Shown here piece after piece: positions 1-6,623 of a DNA stretch of 7,191 nt. The stretch comes from Pseudomonadales bacterium. GTDB taxonomy: Bacteria; Pseudomonadota; Gammaproteobacteria; Pseudomonadales; Pseudohongiellaceae. A program made the translations under genes and the position numbers. The notes under the pieces are model-generated. The model saw only the letters and a list, made by a program, of their open reading frames with translations, did not search any database and was not told where the DNA came from. The first letter of the stretch is position 1. Each line of letters opens with the position of its first letter. The DNA lies in contig JAITMI010000324.1 in assembly GCA_031277435.1 (NCBI GenBank), forward strand, positions 1-7,191, in the 5' to 3' direction.

Positions 1-31
1 CAAGACCCGCCCTACGGTTTTTCTTCTCGTC

Positions 32-51
32 ATTCCCGCGCAGGCGGGAAT
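32..51. repeat. dRS3-like inverted repeat upstream of lolA
   Basis: The sequence is a perfect inverted repeat with arms ATTCCCGC (32-39) and GCGGGAAT (44-51) around a GCAG loop. It matches the pattern ATTCCC-N8-GGGAAT that defines dRS3-type repeats, described in Neisseria and seen widely between genes in Proteobacteria, and the typical flanks (CGTC before, CCAG after) are present. It ends 17 bases before the lolA start codon, so it lies in the leader and could form a hairpin in the mRNA. The repeat identity rests on recalled consensus; a copy count in the rest of the genome cannot be seen here. Confidence 0.7.
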
Positions 52-68
52 CCAGCGGCGCCTGCTTT

Positions 69-707
69 ATGCGGAAAACTTTGGCCGGGCTTTGCTTGCT
101 TCTCACCTTCTCTCTCACCAGCGCCCAAGAACTCGACAACGGCGCCGCCGCCCTGGAAGACCTGCTGCGCCAAACCTCCAGCCTGCGCGCCGAGGTCAAT
201 CAACTCCTGATGGACCAGGACGACCGCGAGGTACAGGAAACCAGCGCCATCCTCTCCATGCGCAAACCGGCGAATTTTGCCTGGCGCGTCATCGCTCCCT
301 ATGAAGAACTGACGGTGACCGATGGCGCTACCATCTGGCGTTACGAACCTGATCTCGACCAAGTGACGGTGCAGGACTTCGACGACCAGCTCGACCGCAC
401 CCCGGTGATGCTGCTCAATGGCGACGCCGCCAGCATCGGCGACGCCTACGCGGTGAGCGCCACGCAAATGGGCGGCGAACTTTGGCGTTTCATCCTGACG
501 CCGCGCCGCCCGAGCAGCCTGTTCGAGCGCATGAGCCTGAGCTTCGACGGCCCGGTACTGGTGGAAATGCAGTTTGAAGACAGCCTGGGGCAGCGCACCA
601 GCCTCGCCTTCAGCGCCGTGGAGCGCAACCTGAGCTTGCCCGACGATACCTTCAGCTTCACCCCGCCCGCGGGCGCGGAACTGATCGACAACCGGAACGC
701 GCCGTGA
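69..707 (+). CDS. lolA: LolA, outer-membrane lipoprotein carrier protein
   Basis: LolA is the periplasmic chaperone that takes lipoproteins released by LolCDE at the inner membrane and hands them to LolB at the outer membrane. The 212-aa product starts with a clear Sec signal peptide: positive residues at 2-3, a hydrophobic core at 5-16, and a likely cleavage after TSA at residue 19. The mature part has family landmarks: [10 protein letters not shown] (about 65-74), [14 protein letters not shown] (89-102) and a TPVMLLNGD segment (111-119). Length is normal for the family. No strong ribosome binding site precedes the ATG, but the signal peptide fixes the start. The stop overlaps the start of rarA by 4 bases, so the two genes are probably co-transcribed and translationally coupled, as in the widespread lolA-rarA arrangement. 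Confidence 0.93.
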   Translation: MRKTLAGLCLLLTFSLTSAQELDNGAAALEDLLRQTSSLRAEVNQLLMDQDDREVQETSAILSMRKPANFAWRVIAPYEELTVTDGATIWRYEPDLDQVTVQDFDDQLDRTPVMLLNGDAASIGDAYAVSATQMGGELWRFILTPRRPSSLFERMSLSFDGPVLVEMQFEDSLGQRTSLAFSAVERNLSLPDDTFSFTPPAGAELIDNRNAP

Positions 708-2053
708 CGCTCTCCTTGTTCCAGAATGAGAGCGGCGCCTATCAACCGCTGGCGGCCAAAATGCGGCCGCTCAATCTGGACCAATACATCGGTCAAGAAC
801 ACATCCTCAGCCCCGGCAAACCGCTGTACGAAGCGATCCGCGCCGGGCAGCCGCATTCGATGATCCTGTGGGGGCCGCCCGGCACCGGCAAGACCACGCT
901 GGCGCGCATGGTGGCGGCCAGCGCCGATGCGCATTTGGAAAGCCTTTCCGCGGTGCTCGCCGGGGTGAAGGAAATTCGCGCCGCCATCGAACGCGCGCAG
1001 GAACAGCGCCGTATGCAGCGGCGGCAAACGGTGCTGTTCGTCGATGAAGTGCACCGCTTCAACAAGGCGCAGCAAGACGCCTTTCTGCCCTGGATCGAAG
1101 ACGGCACCGTGCTGTTCATCGGCGCCACCACCGAAAACCCTTCGTTTGAACTCAACAACGCCTTGCTCTCGCGCACCCGCGTGTACGTACTCAAACCGCT
1201 CGATGCCAACGATTTGGAACGTGTGATAAAACAAGCGCTGGCGGACGGCAAGCGCGGCCTTGGGGAACGAACGATTTATTTGAGCGAGGAGCAACTGAGC
1301 CGCTTCGCCCTAGCCGCCGACGGCGATGCGCGCCGCGCGCTCAACCTGTTGGAATTGGCGCTGGATTTATTGGAACACGACGCACAGGGCAGGGAAGTCT
1401 TGAGCGACGCCATGCTGGCGCAAGTATTGCAAGGCAACCTGCGGCGTTTCGACAAAGGCGGCGATGCGTTTTATGAACAAATTTCCGCGCTGCACAAAGC
1501 CGTGCGCGGTTCCTCGCCCGACGCCGCGCTCTACTGGCTGGCGCGGATGCTCGACGGCGGCTGCGACCCGCTATACATCGCGCGCCGCGTACTGCGCATG
1601 GCCAGCGAAGACATCGGCAACGCCGACCCGCGCGCCCTGAGCATCGCCCTCGACGCCTGGAACGTGCAGGAACGCCTCGGCAGCCCCGAAGGCGAACTGG
1701 CGCTTGCCCAAGCCCTGGTCTACCTCGCCTGCGCCCCCAAGAGCAACGCGGTATACACCGCCTTCAACCAGGCGCGCGCCGACGTGCAAGCCGACCCCAG
1801 CCACGAAGTGCCACAGCACCTGCGCAACGCCCCCACCAAACTGATGAAACAACTCGACTACGGCGGCGACTACCGCTACGCCCACGACGAACCCGGCGCC
1901 TACGCCCCCGGCGAAAATTATTTCCCCGAAGCCCTGAAGGAACGCCGCTACTACCATCCGGTGGAGCGCGGCATGGAACTGAAAATCCGCGAAAAACTCG
2001 ATTATTTGCGCTCGCTGGATGAGCGGAGTGGGCGGAAGCGTTATCCAGAATAA
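704..2053 (+). CDS. rarA: RarA (MgsA/YcaJ), replication-associated recombination AAA+ ATPase
   Basis: RarA is a cytosolic AAA+ ATPase of the clamp-loader-like group, related to eukaryotic WRNIP1/Mgs1. It acts at stalled replication forks and, in E. coli, binds SSB and opens duplex ends. The 449-aa product shows Walker [10 protein letters not shown] (57-65), Walker B LFVDEVH (111-117), sensor 1 GATTENPS (140-147), a likely arginine finger in LLSRTRV (154-160), and a sensor 2 motif GDARRAL near residue 210. The C-terminal half carries the family tetramerisation region, with a landmark [20 protein letters not shown]. Full length is typical. The start is GTG at 704, overlapping the lolA stop (GTGA), which implies coupling to lolA. 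serS, a common downstream partner, is absent; a toxin-antitoxin module follows instead. Confidence 0.96.
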   Translation: MTLSLFQNESGAYQPLAAKMRPLNLDQYIGQEHILSPGKPLYEAIRAGQPHSMILWGPPGTGKTTLARMVAASADAHLESLSAVLAGVKEIRAAIERAQEQRRMQRRQTVLFVDEVHRFNKAQQDAFLPWIEDGTVLFIGATTENPSFELNNALLSRTRVYVLKPLDANDLERVIKQALADGKRGLGERTIYLSEEQLSRFALAADGDARRALNLLELALDLLEHDAQGREVLSDAMLAQVLQGNLRRFDKGGDAFYEQISALHKAVRGSSPDAALYWLARMLDGGCDPLYIARRVLRMASEDIGNADPRALSIALDAWNVQERLGSPEGELALAQALVYLACAPKSNAVYTAFNQARADVQADPSHEVPQHLRNAPTKLMKQLDYGGDYRYAHDEPGAYAPGENYFPEALKERRYYHPVERGMELKIREKLDYLRSLDERSGRKRYPE

Positions 2054-2101
2054 AGCCGTCAACATTGATGTGGATAGAGCCAAATGATTAGAACTGCGCC
2101 G

Positions 2102-2131
2102 TGCTATATTGTGTACAAATTAACACTGGAG
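2102..2131 (+). promoter_or_regulatory. Promoter and possible operator of the toxin-antitoxin operon
   Basis: An extended -10 element, TGCTATATT, lies at 2102-2110 (TG, one base, TATATT). No convincing -35 is visible at the right distance, which is compatible with an extended -10 promoter. Immediately downstream is a dyad: TTGT (2109-2112), GT, ACAA (2115-2118). A wider pair, GTGT (2111-2114) and ACAC (2123-2126), overlaps it. Ribbon-helix-helix antitoxins normally bind such short dyads at their own promoter, so autoregulation is inferred. A good ribosome binding site GGAG (2128-2131) stands 7 bases before the antitoxin ATG. Confidence 0.55.
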
Positions 2132-2138
2132 TTTCGCC

Positions 2139-2408
2139 ATGACGGCAACCACCACCATGACAATTCGGGTTTCGGCGGAAACCAAGTCGAAATTGGAACG
2201 GATCGCCACTGACACCCAGCGCAGCCAATCGTTTCTCGCCGCCGAGGCGGTTTCCGCTTACGTTGAGCGCGAGCTTGAAATCATTGATGGCATCAAGCGC
2301 GGCATGGCCGATGTGAGGGAAGGGCGGGTGGTCTCTCATGCTGAGGCTGTCGCACGGATGCGAGAAATTATTGAGGATGCGAAGCGCCACAAGGCCGCGC
2401 GCGAATGA
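2139..2408 (+). CDS. Ribbon-helix-helix (ParD/CopG-type) antitoxin
   Basis: The 89-aa product is the antitoxin of a type II module: it binds DNA through its N-terminus and neutralises the toxin through its C-terminus. Residues about 7-12 (MTIRVS) form the expected beta ribbon. Two helices follow (AETKSKLERIATDT and SQSFLAAEAVSAYVEREL), which is the usual ribbon-helix-helix pattern for this group. The charged C-terminal helix (about 50-89) would contact the toxin. GGAG at 2128-2131 supports the ATG at 2139 over a second ATG at 2157. The gene overlaps the toxin start by 4 bases (ATGA), the classic arrangement for balanced translation. The pair sits between rarA and pbpC, where a core gene is often found, so it may be an insertion. 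ParD and RelB-like names are used loosely for such proteins. Confidence 0.88.
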   Translation: MTATTTMTIRVSAETKSKLERIATDTQRSQSFLAAEAVSAYVERELEIIDGIKRGMADVREGRVVSHAEAVARMREIIEDAKRHKAARE

Positions 2409-2710
2409 GGCCGGTTGTTTGGTCGATTGAGGCTTTGCGAGATAACCTCGAAATCTTGCGTTATATCGCTCAGGACAACCCGCTTGCCGCCGAACGAGTC
2501 GTGGATGCCATTGAGGACGCCGGGAACAAATTGGGCGATTTTGCGACTGGGAGACCGGGGCGGGTGAGTGGAACTTATGAAAAAATTCTCGCCCCTTATC
2601 CCTACATCATCGCCTATGAATTGCACGAAGTTGCTGGCCAACAAAGCGTTGTGATCGTTCGCGTTATTCATACCTCGCGGAATTGGCCGGATGAGGAATG
2701 GCCGCAATAG
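2405..2710 (+). CDS. ParE/RelE-superfamily toxin
   Basis: The 101-aa product is the toxin of the type II pair. Members of this superfamily either poison DNA gyrase (ParE) or cut mRNA on ribosomes (RelE); the sequence alone does not settle which. Landmarks are the N-terminal helices with NPLAAERVVDAIEDAGNKL (25-43), the GRPGRVSGTYEK stretch (49-60), the core strand PYPYIIAYEL (64-73) and the C-terminal VIVRVIHTSRNWPDEEWP (83-100), a strong family signature. Its ATG overlaps the antitoxin stop by 4 bases. The reading frame is intact with all conserved blocks, so the toxin looks functional. It ends 42 bases from the convergent stop of pbpC, and no obvious terminator hairpin separates them. Confidence 0.9.
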   Translation: MRPVVWSIEALRDNLEILRYIAQDNPLAAERVVDAIEDAGNKLGDFATGRPGRVSGTYEKILAPYPYIIAYELHEVAGQQSVVIVRVIHTSRNWPDEEWPQ

Positions 2711-2752
2711 AGACCACTATGGCGGCTGCGCTCACAAAAGTTCTCACCACCC

Positions 2753-4837
2753 TCATGGCGCCAACACCCGCACCTTCACCCGCGCCGTGCGCCCGGCGGA
2801 GTCCGCCACGGCGATCTCATAAAAGCCAGGCTCTGGCGGGTACCACACGGCATCGCCAAGCACATTTGGGGTCAGCGTCGCGCCATCCACATACCAGGTC
2901 AGGCGGCCTTGACCTTCGGCGGCCAGGGTGAAGGAGCCGTGCGCGGCGTCTTGCCAGATCTCGGCCTGGTCCGGCGGAAACAGAATGCGCGGCGCGAGGT
3001 TCTGGCGCGCGAAGCGGGCCAAGGGCGGCGGCGCGTGGTCGAGATTATCGGCGGCGGACAGTGTTGGCGCGGAGAACGGCGCGGGGGTGGCGCGCGCGAT
3101 GGCGTCGTACACGTTGAACAGCACCGGCAGCGCGCCGTCGCGGCCAGTGACGCCGGGGCGCGGCGCGCCGTCGGCGCGGCCCAGCCATACCACCACGGCA
3201 TAACCATTGCCAACGCCAGCGGCCCAGGCATCGCGGTAGCCGTATGAGGTGCCAGTCTTGAAGGCGATGCGCGGCGCCTCTTGGGTCAAGAACGCTGGCA
3301 TACGGCCTGGAGGCGCTGGGCTTTGCGTCAGGATTTGCACGATCTCACGCGCCGATTGTGCCGACATCAGCGGCGTAGGCGGCAGTTCCGCTATTTCGGT
3401 TTCCGCGTGCAGCCAGTGGAGCGGCCGGGCGCGGCCTTCATCACCCAAGGCCGCATAAAGCAGCGCGAGTTCGCGCAGAGTGAGGCCAGCGCCGCCGAGC
3501 GCGACGGCCAGGCCGGTGTCATCCTCCGCCGTCAAAGGCTGCGACAGATCGGCGCCGGCGAAGGCCAAGGCGGCGGCAAAGCGGCGCGCGCCCACCGCAT
3601 CAAGCGCGGCGACGGCGGGGATATTGAGCGAATGCTGCAAGGCTTCGGCGATGCTGACTTCCCCCTTGAAAGCGCCGTCGAAGTTGTTGGGTTGGTAGGA
3701 GTCGAAACGTGTTGGCGCATCGGCGATGCGCGTTTGGGGCGTGGCCACGCCGTCATCGAAGGCCAGGCCATAGATGAAAGGCTTGAGCGTCGAGCCGGGC
3801 GAGCGCGGGCGGTTGCTCAGGTCGATCCAGCCGCCGGCGCTCTCACGGCTGGCGGAACCGGCCAGGGCGCGCACTTCGCGGCTAGCGATGTCAACCACGA
3901 TGATGGCCGCCTGCACCTCGCCCGGCGCCGGCCCCGTGGCTCGCGCCGCCAGCGCCTCAACGTTCTGTTGCAGGGCGAAATCGAGCGTGGTGAGGATGTT
4001 GTCCGGATCAGCGGCGCGGCGCACCGCTTCCTCCGCCCCATGCCAGGCGCTATCCGGAAACGCGCGGCGCGCAGGCGCGGGATACGTGGCGGATTCGGCG
4101 GCAAGGTCCGCCGCGAAGATGCCAGCCTCGGCCAGCCGCGACAGCACGCGCTCACGCGCCACCACGGCGTTAGCCGGGCGCAAATCGGGCCGCCGCGCTT
4201 CCGGCGATTGCGGTAGCGCGATCAACAGCGCGATCTGATCGGGCGACAGATCATCCGGCTCGCGGCCAAAATAAGCCCAGGACGCCGCGCGTATACCTTC
4301 GAGGTTGCCGCCATAGGGCGCCAGCGTCAGATAAAGTTCCAGAATTTCATCTTTACTGAATCGCCGTTCCAATTGCCAGGCGCGCAGCGATTCAACGATT
4401 TTCGCGCCAAGCGTCCGCCTGCGCGGTTCAAGCAAACGCGCGGTCTGCATGGTGATGGTAGAACCGCCAGAGACGATGCGGCCACTCGTGAGCAAGGACA
4501 AGCCCGCGCGCCCCAAGGCCAGAAAATCCACCCCGCCATGCGCGCGGAAGCGCTTGTCCTCGTAAGCCAAGAGCGCCTCAATAAAAGCCGGATCAATTTG
4601 CTCAATATGCGCCTTGAGCCGCCATTTGCCATCCTCCACCGGAAACACCCGCAACACCACACCATGCCGATCCAGCACCACGGCGGAAACGGTTTGCGCC
4701 CGCTGTAGCGGCGGCGGAAACAAGTGATCGAGCAGCGGCACTGAAGCGCACAGCGCTAGCACGAATAACGCCACGCGCCAGCTTCTTGCACGCCAGAGCG
4801 CCGCTCGCCATTTATTGAACCATTCATTCATAATCAC
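2753..4837 (-). CDS. pbpC: PbpC, penicillin-binding protein 1C (GT51 glycosyltransferase and transpeptidase)
   Basis: This is a bifunctional class A penicillin-binding protein: an inner-membrane enzyme that polymerises glycan strands from lipid II and carries a transpeptidase domain in the periplasm. Numbering from the GTG at 4837 (694 aa), a membrane anchor lies at about 20-37. The GT51 domain has EDKRF with catalytic E93 and GGSTITMQ (124-131). The transpeptidase domain has STLK (S349 nucleophile, K352), SLN (403-405) and KTGT (527-530). The last ~90 residues (from about 605) match the PBP1C-type C-terminal beta domain. It is somewhat shorter than E. coli PbpC (about 770 aa). The start may instead be the ATG at 4831; neither has a clear ribosome binding site. 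The alpha-2-macroglobulin gene that often accompanies pbpC is not in the window. Confidence 0.95.
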   Translation of the reverse strand: MIMNEWFNKWRAALWRARSWRVALFVLALCASVPLLDHLFPPPLQRAQTVSAVVLDRHGVVLRVFPVEDGKWRLKAHIEQIDPAFIEALLAYEDKRFRAHGGVDFLALGRAGLSLLTSGRIVSGGSTITMQTARLLEPRRRTLGAKIVESLRAWQLERRFSKDEILELYLTLAPYGGNLEGIRAASWAYFGREPDDLSPDQIALLIALPQSPEARRPDLRPANAVVARERVLSRLAEAGIFAADLAAESATYPAPARRAFPDSAWHGAEEAVRRAADPDNILTTLDFALQQNVEALAARATGPAPGEVQAAIIVVDIASREVRALAGSASRESAGGWIDLSNRPRSPGSTLKPFIYGLAFDDGVATPQTRIADAPTRFDSYQPNNFDGAFKGEVSIAEALQHSLNIPAVAALDAVGARRFAAALAFAGADLSQPLTAEDDTGLAVALGGAGLTLRELALLYAALGDEGRARPLHWLHAETEIAELPPTPLMSAQSAREIVQILTQSPAPPGRMPAFLTQEAPRIAFKTGTSYGYRDAWAAGVGNGYAVVVWLGRADGAPRPGVTGRDGALPVLFNVYDAIARATPAPFSAPTLSAADNLDHAPPPLARFARQNLAPRILFPPDQAEIWQDAAHGSFTLAAEGQGRLTWYVDGATLTPNVLGDAVWYPPEPGFYEIAVADSAGRTARVKVRVLAP

Positions 4838-4863
4838 TAGCGCCGAATAATTCAGTTCGTGCA

Positions 4864-4887
4864 GGCTGGGCTTCGCGCTGCCCAGCT
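4864..4887 (-). terminator. Intergenic hairpin between the 94-aa gene and pbpC
   Basis: A 7-bp perfect stem, GCTGGGC (4865-4871) and GCCCAGC (4880-4886), encloses an 8-base loop, extended by one G-U pair. It lies just past the stop of the 94-aa gene and before pbpC on the same strand, with no T-run, so it is at best a weak or Rho-assisted terminator. Its flank on the minus strand (GTAGGTTGAGCTGGGC) resembles a palindrome family frequent between genes in Proteobacteria (GTAGGTTGGGC...). An alternative is that it is the inner stem of a degenerate attC, since imperfect outer arms ACTAAGCG (4904-4897) and CGCTAGT (4842-4836) surround it on the minus strand. Confidence 0.45.
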
Positions 4888-4891
4888 CAAC

Positions 4892-5176
4892 CTACTCGCT
4901 TAGTCGATTGAGCTCGCGACGACGGCGTGCCCGCCAACTAAAGATAAAAACGATTGCAATACTTAGAAATACAAGTGTTGGAGCAATTAGAAAACCATCT
5001 TGCTCATGGTAAACGATCAAAGCCTGCTCGTCATAATACCGGCCTTCTTCGTTGAACAGGTTGCGGTAGGGCCAATAAAGCGAAAAATATAAAAAGCCAA
5101 AAAGAGCCGCCGCCGCACCAGACAAGAGCGTGGCGCACAGAAGCAATAATTGAACGATACGAAACTTCGTTGCCAT
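4892..5176 (-). CDS. Small two-helix membrane protein, function unknown
   Basis: I do not recognise this 94-aa protein. It has two predicted membrane segments: about 8-33 (leucine- and alanine-rich, ending FLYFSLYW) and about 62-81 (FLIAPTLVFLSIAIVFIFSW). The second is followed by the basic run RARRRR (82-87), which would sit in the cytoplasm. The acidic, tyrosine-rich loop between (42-60) would face the periplasm. The ATG at 5176 has GGAG 10 bases upstream (minus-strand 5190-5187). Its leader begins right at the outer arm of the attC at 5196-5252, as expected for the first bases of an integron cassette. Small membrane proteins of unknown role are common in such cassettes. It is the last gene of the array before pbpC. 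Confidence 0.75.
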   Translation of the reverse strand: MATKFRIVQLLLLCATLLSGAAAALFGFLYFSLYWPYRNLFNEEGRYYDEQALIVYHEQDGFLIAPTLVFLSIAIVFIFSWRARRRRELNRLSE

Positions 5177-5195
5177 GCCAAGAGGGCTCCATTAT

Positions 5196-5252
5196 GCCTA
5201 ACGCCTGAGCTAACCAGCGGCGAAGCCGTCCGAATTACGCGCAATGTTAGGC
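5196..5252 (-). repeat. Integron attC recombination site (59-base element)
   Basis: Read on the minus strand, this 57-base site begins with GCCTAAC (5252-5246) and ends with GTTAGGC (5202-5196). These are perfect complementary arms that fit the attC boxes R'' (RYYYAAC) and R' (GTTRRRY). The inner part folds: CGGC/GCCG around a TTC loop (5224-5222), continuing outward past one bulged A (minus strand of 5229) with G-C and G-U pairs. One unpaired base in the arm is a hallmark used by IntI to choose the strand. The last 20 bases on the minus strand, GGTTAGCTCAGGCGTTAGGC, closely resemble attC ends of known cassettes. The gene at 5247-5657 stops inside the R'' box, typical of cassettes, and the next gene starts shortly after R'. 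Assigned by pattern, not by a covariance search. Confidence 0.82.
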
Positions 5253-5657
5253 GCCGTGCGTCTTGAACCAAGGAAAACCATGATCGTTCATAAGGCGCAT
5301 CAAATCATCAACACACTTATCGTACGTACTCCATGTTAACGCATTGAATCTTGTGTGGTAGCAGTAGCCTCGGCTATCTCGAAGTAAATGATCTCTGAGA
5401 AACTCCTTTACCGTCCCCTCTGGGGTTTTGACTAGAAATTCAACTCCTATGTCAACCGAGTTGCTGTAGGGAGGGCCGCCACGGGAACTTCCGTGGCGAT
5501 AAAAACAAACTTCCTCTACAAATTCTTCGCTGTGACGTACCCAAGACCGGCTGCGGCTGTTTTTTCTCTTGAACCCGAATTGTGCAATGCGCTCCGTGAA
5601 ATCGTTGCACAACTTGGCCATGCCTGCCTTTACATTGTCGGATGTGCTTTTTTCCAT
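5247..5657 (-). CDS. Cassette gene, hypothetical protein with weak DUF4304 resemblance
   Basis: The 136-aa product starts at the ATG at 5657. A TTG at 5666 would add three residues but is a less usual start, and neither has a strong ribosome binding site. The N-terminal half has a helix and then a basic stretch, GFKRKNSRSRSWVRH (about 28-42), followed by FVEEVCFYRHG and a NSVDIGVEF strand (about 66-74). That order (helix, GFKRK, strand, NxVDIGVEF) recalls DUF4304-type proteins, but the match is faint and I hold it lightly. No signal peptide or membrane segment is seen, so it should be cytosolic. The stop codon lies inside the R'' arm of the attC, marking this as the gene of that cassette. Its leader starts at GTTAGGC of the collapsed site at 5682-5702. 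Confidence 0.72.
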   Translation of the reverse strand: MEKSTSDNVKAGMAKLCNDFTERIAQFGFKRKNSRSRSWVRHSEEFVEEVCFYRHGSSRGGPPYSNSVDIGVEFLVKTPEGTVKEFLRDHLLRDSRGYCYHTRFNALTWSTYDKCVDDLMRLMNDHGFPWFKTHGA

Positions 5658-5681
5658 GATACTCAACGGGTATTGTGTGCG

Positions 5682-5702
5682 GCCTAACGCCTAAAATTAG
5701 GC
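5682..5702 (-). repeat. Collapsed (internally deleted) attC-like junction
   Basis: On the minus strand this 21-base junction reads GCCTAATTTTAGGC followed by GTTAGGC. The first seven bases match the R'' end of an attC with one change. The last eleven, AGGCGTTAGGC, are identical to the right end of the complete attC at 5196-5252. The roughly 36 bases of inner arms and loop are missing. The 149-aa gene stops (TAA) inside the first box, exactly as the neighbouring cassette gene does. An 18-base perfect dyad, ACGCCTAA-AA-TTAGGCGT, spans 5687-5704. I infer an attC that lost its centre, which should make it poor at recombination and fuse two cassettes permanently. Confidence 0.6.
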
Positions 5703-6146
5703 GTCATGAATCGCAGTAACTGTCAATTTTTCTGGCGACTGAATTGGTATATGCCATTCGAACTGAAATGGGGCATCCTCGGAAATGGCCAGAACAATGG
5801 AGCCTTGTAAAGAAACCTTGATGAAATGCTCTGAATTATTGAGATATAGCAGCCAAAGCAGGCGCCCCGTCGAACGCTGTTCAAGCGCGACAAAACCTAC
5901 GGCTTCCCATGCCGTCCCGCCCGCGAAAATTTCAAAATTGTTCGTCTGGACGGACCAGTACACATCAAGCCCATCATCCCAAGGATCAGGATCGGCTTGC
6001 AAGAGCGTAGCAACGGAAGCGCGTATTCCCGCCTGATAACCATCATTTGGATTTCCATCCAGTTCGATAAAGTCGTCGTTGCCAAAATAAATGGCGTCCT
6101 CGATTAAAGACTGCCTTTGCCGCCAATGAGATTCAATGATGTTCAT
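5697..6146 (-). CDS. Cassette gene, hypothetical 149-aa protein
   Basis: I do not recognise this family. The product is acidic and cytosolic by appearance, with no signal peptide or membrane helix. Residues 1-20 (MNIIESHWRQRQSLIEDAIY) should be helical. A loop rich in D, N, P and G follows (about 23-37), then a helix AGIRASVATLLQAD, and the segment from about 60 onward is mainly beta strands with aromatic residues (VYWSVQTNNFEIFAGGTAWEAVG... LLWLLYLNN... VLAIS). The ATG at 6146 lies 6 bases after the stop of the upstream gene and has no ribosome binding site, which suggests translational coupling. Its TAA stop lies in the collapsed attC at 5682-5702, so it, probably with the upstream gene, forms one cassette unit. 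Confidence 0.7.
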   Translation of the reverse strand: MNIIESHWRQRQSLIEDAIYFGNDDFIELDGNPNDGYQAGIRASVATLLQADPDPWDDGLDVYWSVQTNNFEIFAGGTAWEAVGFVALEQRSTGRLLWLLYLNNSEHFIKVSLQGSIVLAISEDAPFQFEWHIPIQSPEKLTVTAIHDA

Positions 6147-6152
6147 AAATGT

Positions 6153-6611
6153 TTAGTGGCGTCTAATTTGTTGACTAATAAGATACTGATAGATTGGCGC
6201 GGCAAGAATTGGAATTTCTTTAGCGGCATCCCAAAATTCTGGATCAAGCTGGCAGTAGATGGTGTCAGCTTCTTCATCGGTTAAAAGCCTGTAAACGTCC
6301 TCATATTCCTTCATGTCCGGGTGCCCGTTTAGCCGTTCAACTATATTTCTCTGCTTTTGAACGATGGCGAGCGTGTTTGCCGCGCCTATATGGCGCAGTG
6401 CATTTAATGCTATCGCGCAATTATTTTCGCCCCAGTTACAAAAAAATTGAAGAAACCCGCCGTTATAGCCATCCGCTACAAGCCTCCACAGTGCGACAAC
6501 CTCGGCTTCATCTTGGGACAGGCGAGTTATATCGTAGTCCACGGCTTTGACTCGTTCCAAACAAGCCGTACATATGGCATCCCATTTTTCATCGAATAAC
6601 GTATCGTTCAT
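6153..6611 (-). CDS. DUF4375/DMP19-like protein
   Basis: The 152-aa product resembles the DUF4375 family that includes Neisseria DMP19, a protein reported to mimic DNA and sequester a DNA-binding regulator. The signature is a helix VVALWRLVADGYNGGFLQFFCNWGEN (about 38-63, given in part: YNGGF at 49-53 and FFCNWGEN at 56-63), then ALNALRHIGAANTLAIVQK (68-86), and a C-terminal LTDEEADTIYCQLDPEFW (110-127). This fits the family pattern of NGGF-QFF-N-G, IGA, and D-E-F near the end. The protein is acidic, as expected of the family. Whether it mimics DNA is not shown by the sequence. No signal peptide is seen. The ribosome binding site is weak. It precedes the 149-aa gene by 6 bases on the same strand. 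Confidence 0.72.
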   Translation of the reverse strand: MNDTLFDEKWDAICTACLERVKAVDYDITRLSQDEAEVVALWRLVADGYNGGFLQFFCNWGENNCAIALNALRHIGAANTLAIVQKQRNIVERLNGHPDMKEYEDVYRLLTDEEADTIYCQLDPEFWDAAKEIPILAAPIYQYLISQQIRRH

Positions 6612-6623
6612 ATGTGCTTGGTT

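Noticed and set aside
30..467. A 145-codon minus-strand frame covering the lolA start
   Set aside because: It is the reverse of lolA with a low-complexity composition and runs through the dRS3-like repeat; no family features.
446..1294. A 282-codon open frame on the minus strand across lolA and rarA
   Set aside because: It is antisense to two well-identified genes in high-GC sequence and shows no recognisable motif or ribosome binding site.
2698..2931. A plus-strand frame just after the toxin gene
   Set aside because: It mostly overlaps the 3' end of pbpC in antisense and is rich in P, A, R and S; an artefact of GC-rich sequence.
3281..4216. A 311-codon open frame on the plus strand across pbpC
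   Set aside because: It lies wholly antisense to a gene with complete catalytic motifs. Its translation is arginine- and glycine-rich, as expected from the reverse of GC-rich codons, and shows no domain.
5493..5687. A plus-strand frame across the DUF4304-like cassette gene
   Set aside because: It is antisense to a gene whose stop sits in an attC box and whose orientation agrees with its neighbours; no ribosome binding site seen.
6147..6188. An attC at the 6-base junction between the two coupled cassette genes
   Set aside because: TTAG and CTAA around 6153-6166 form a 4-bp dyad, but neither box fits the attC consensus and there is no room for a site; more likely a two-gene unit.
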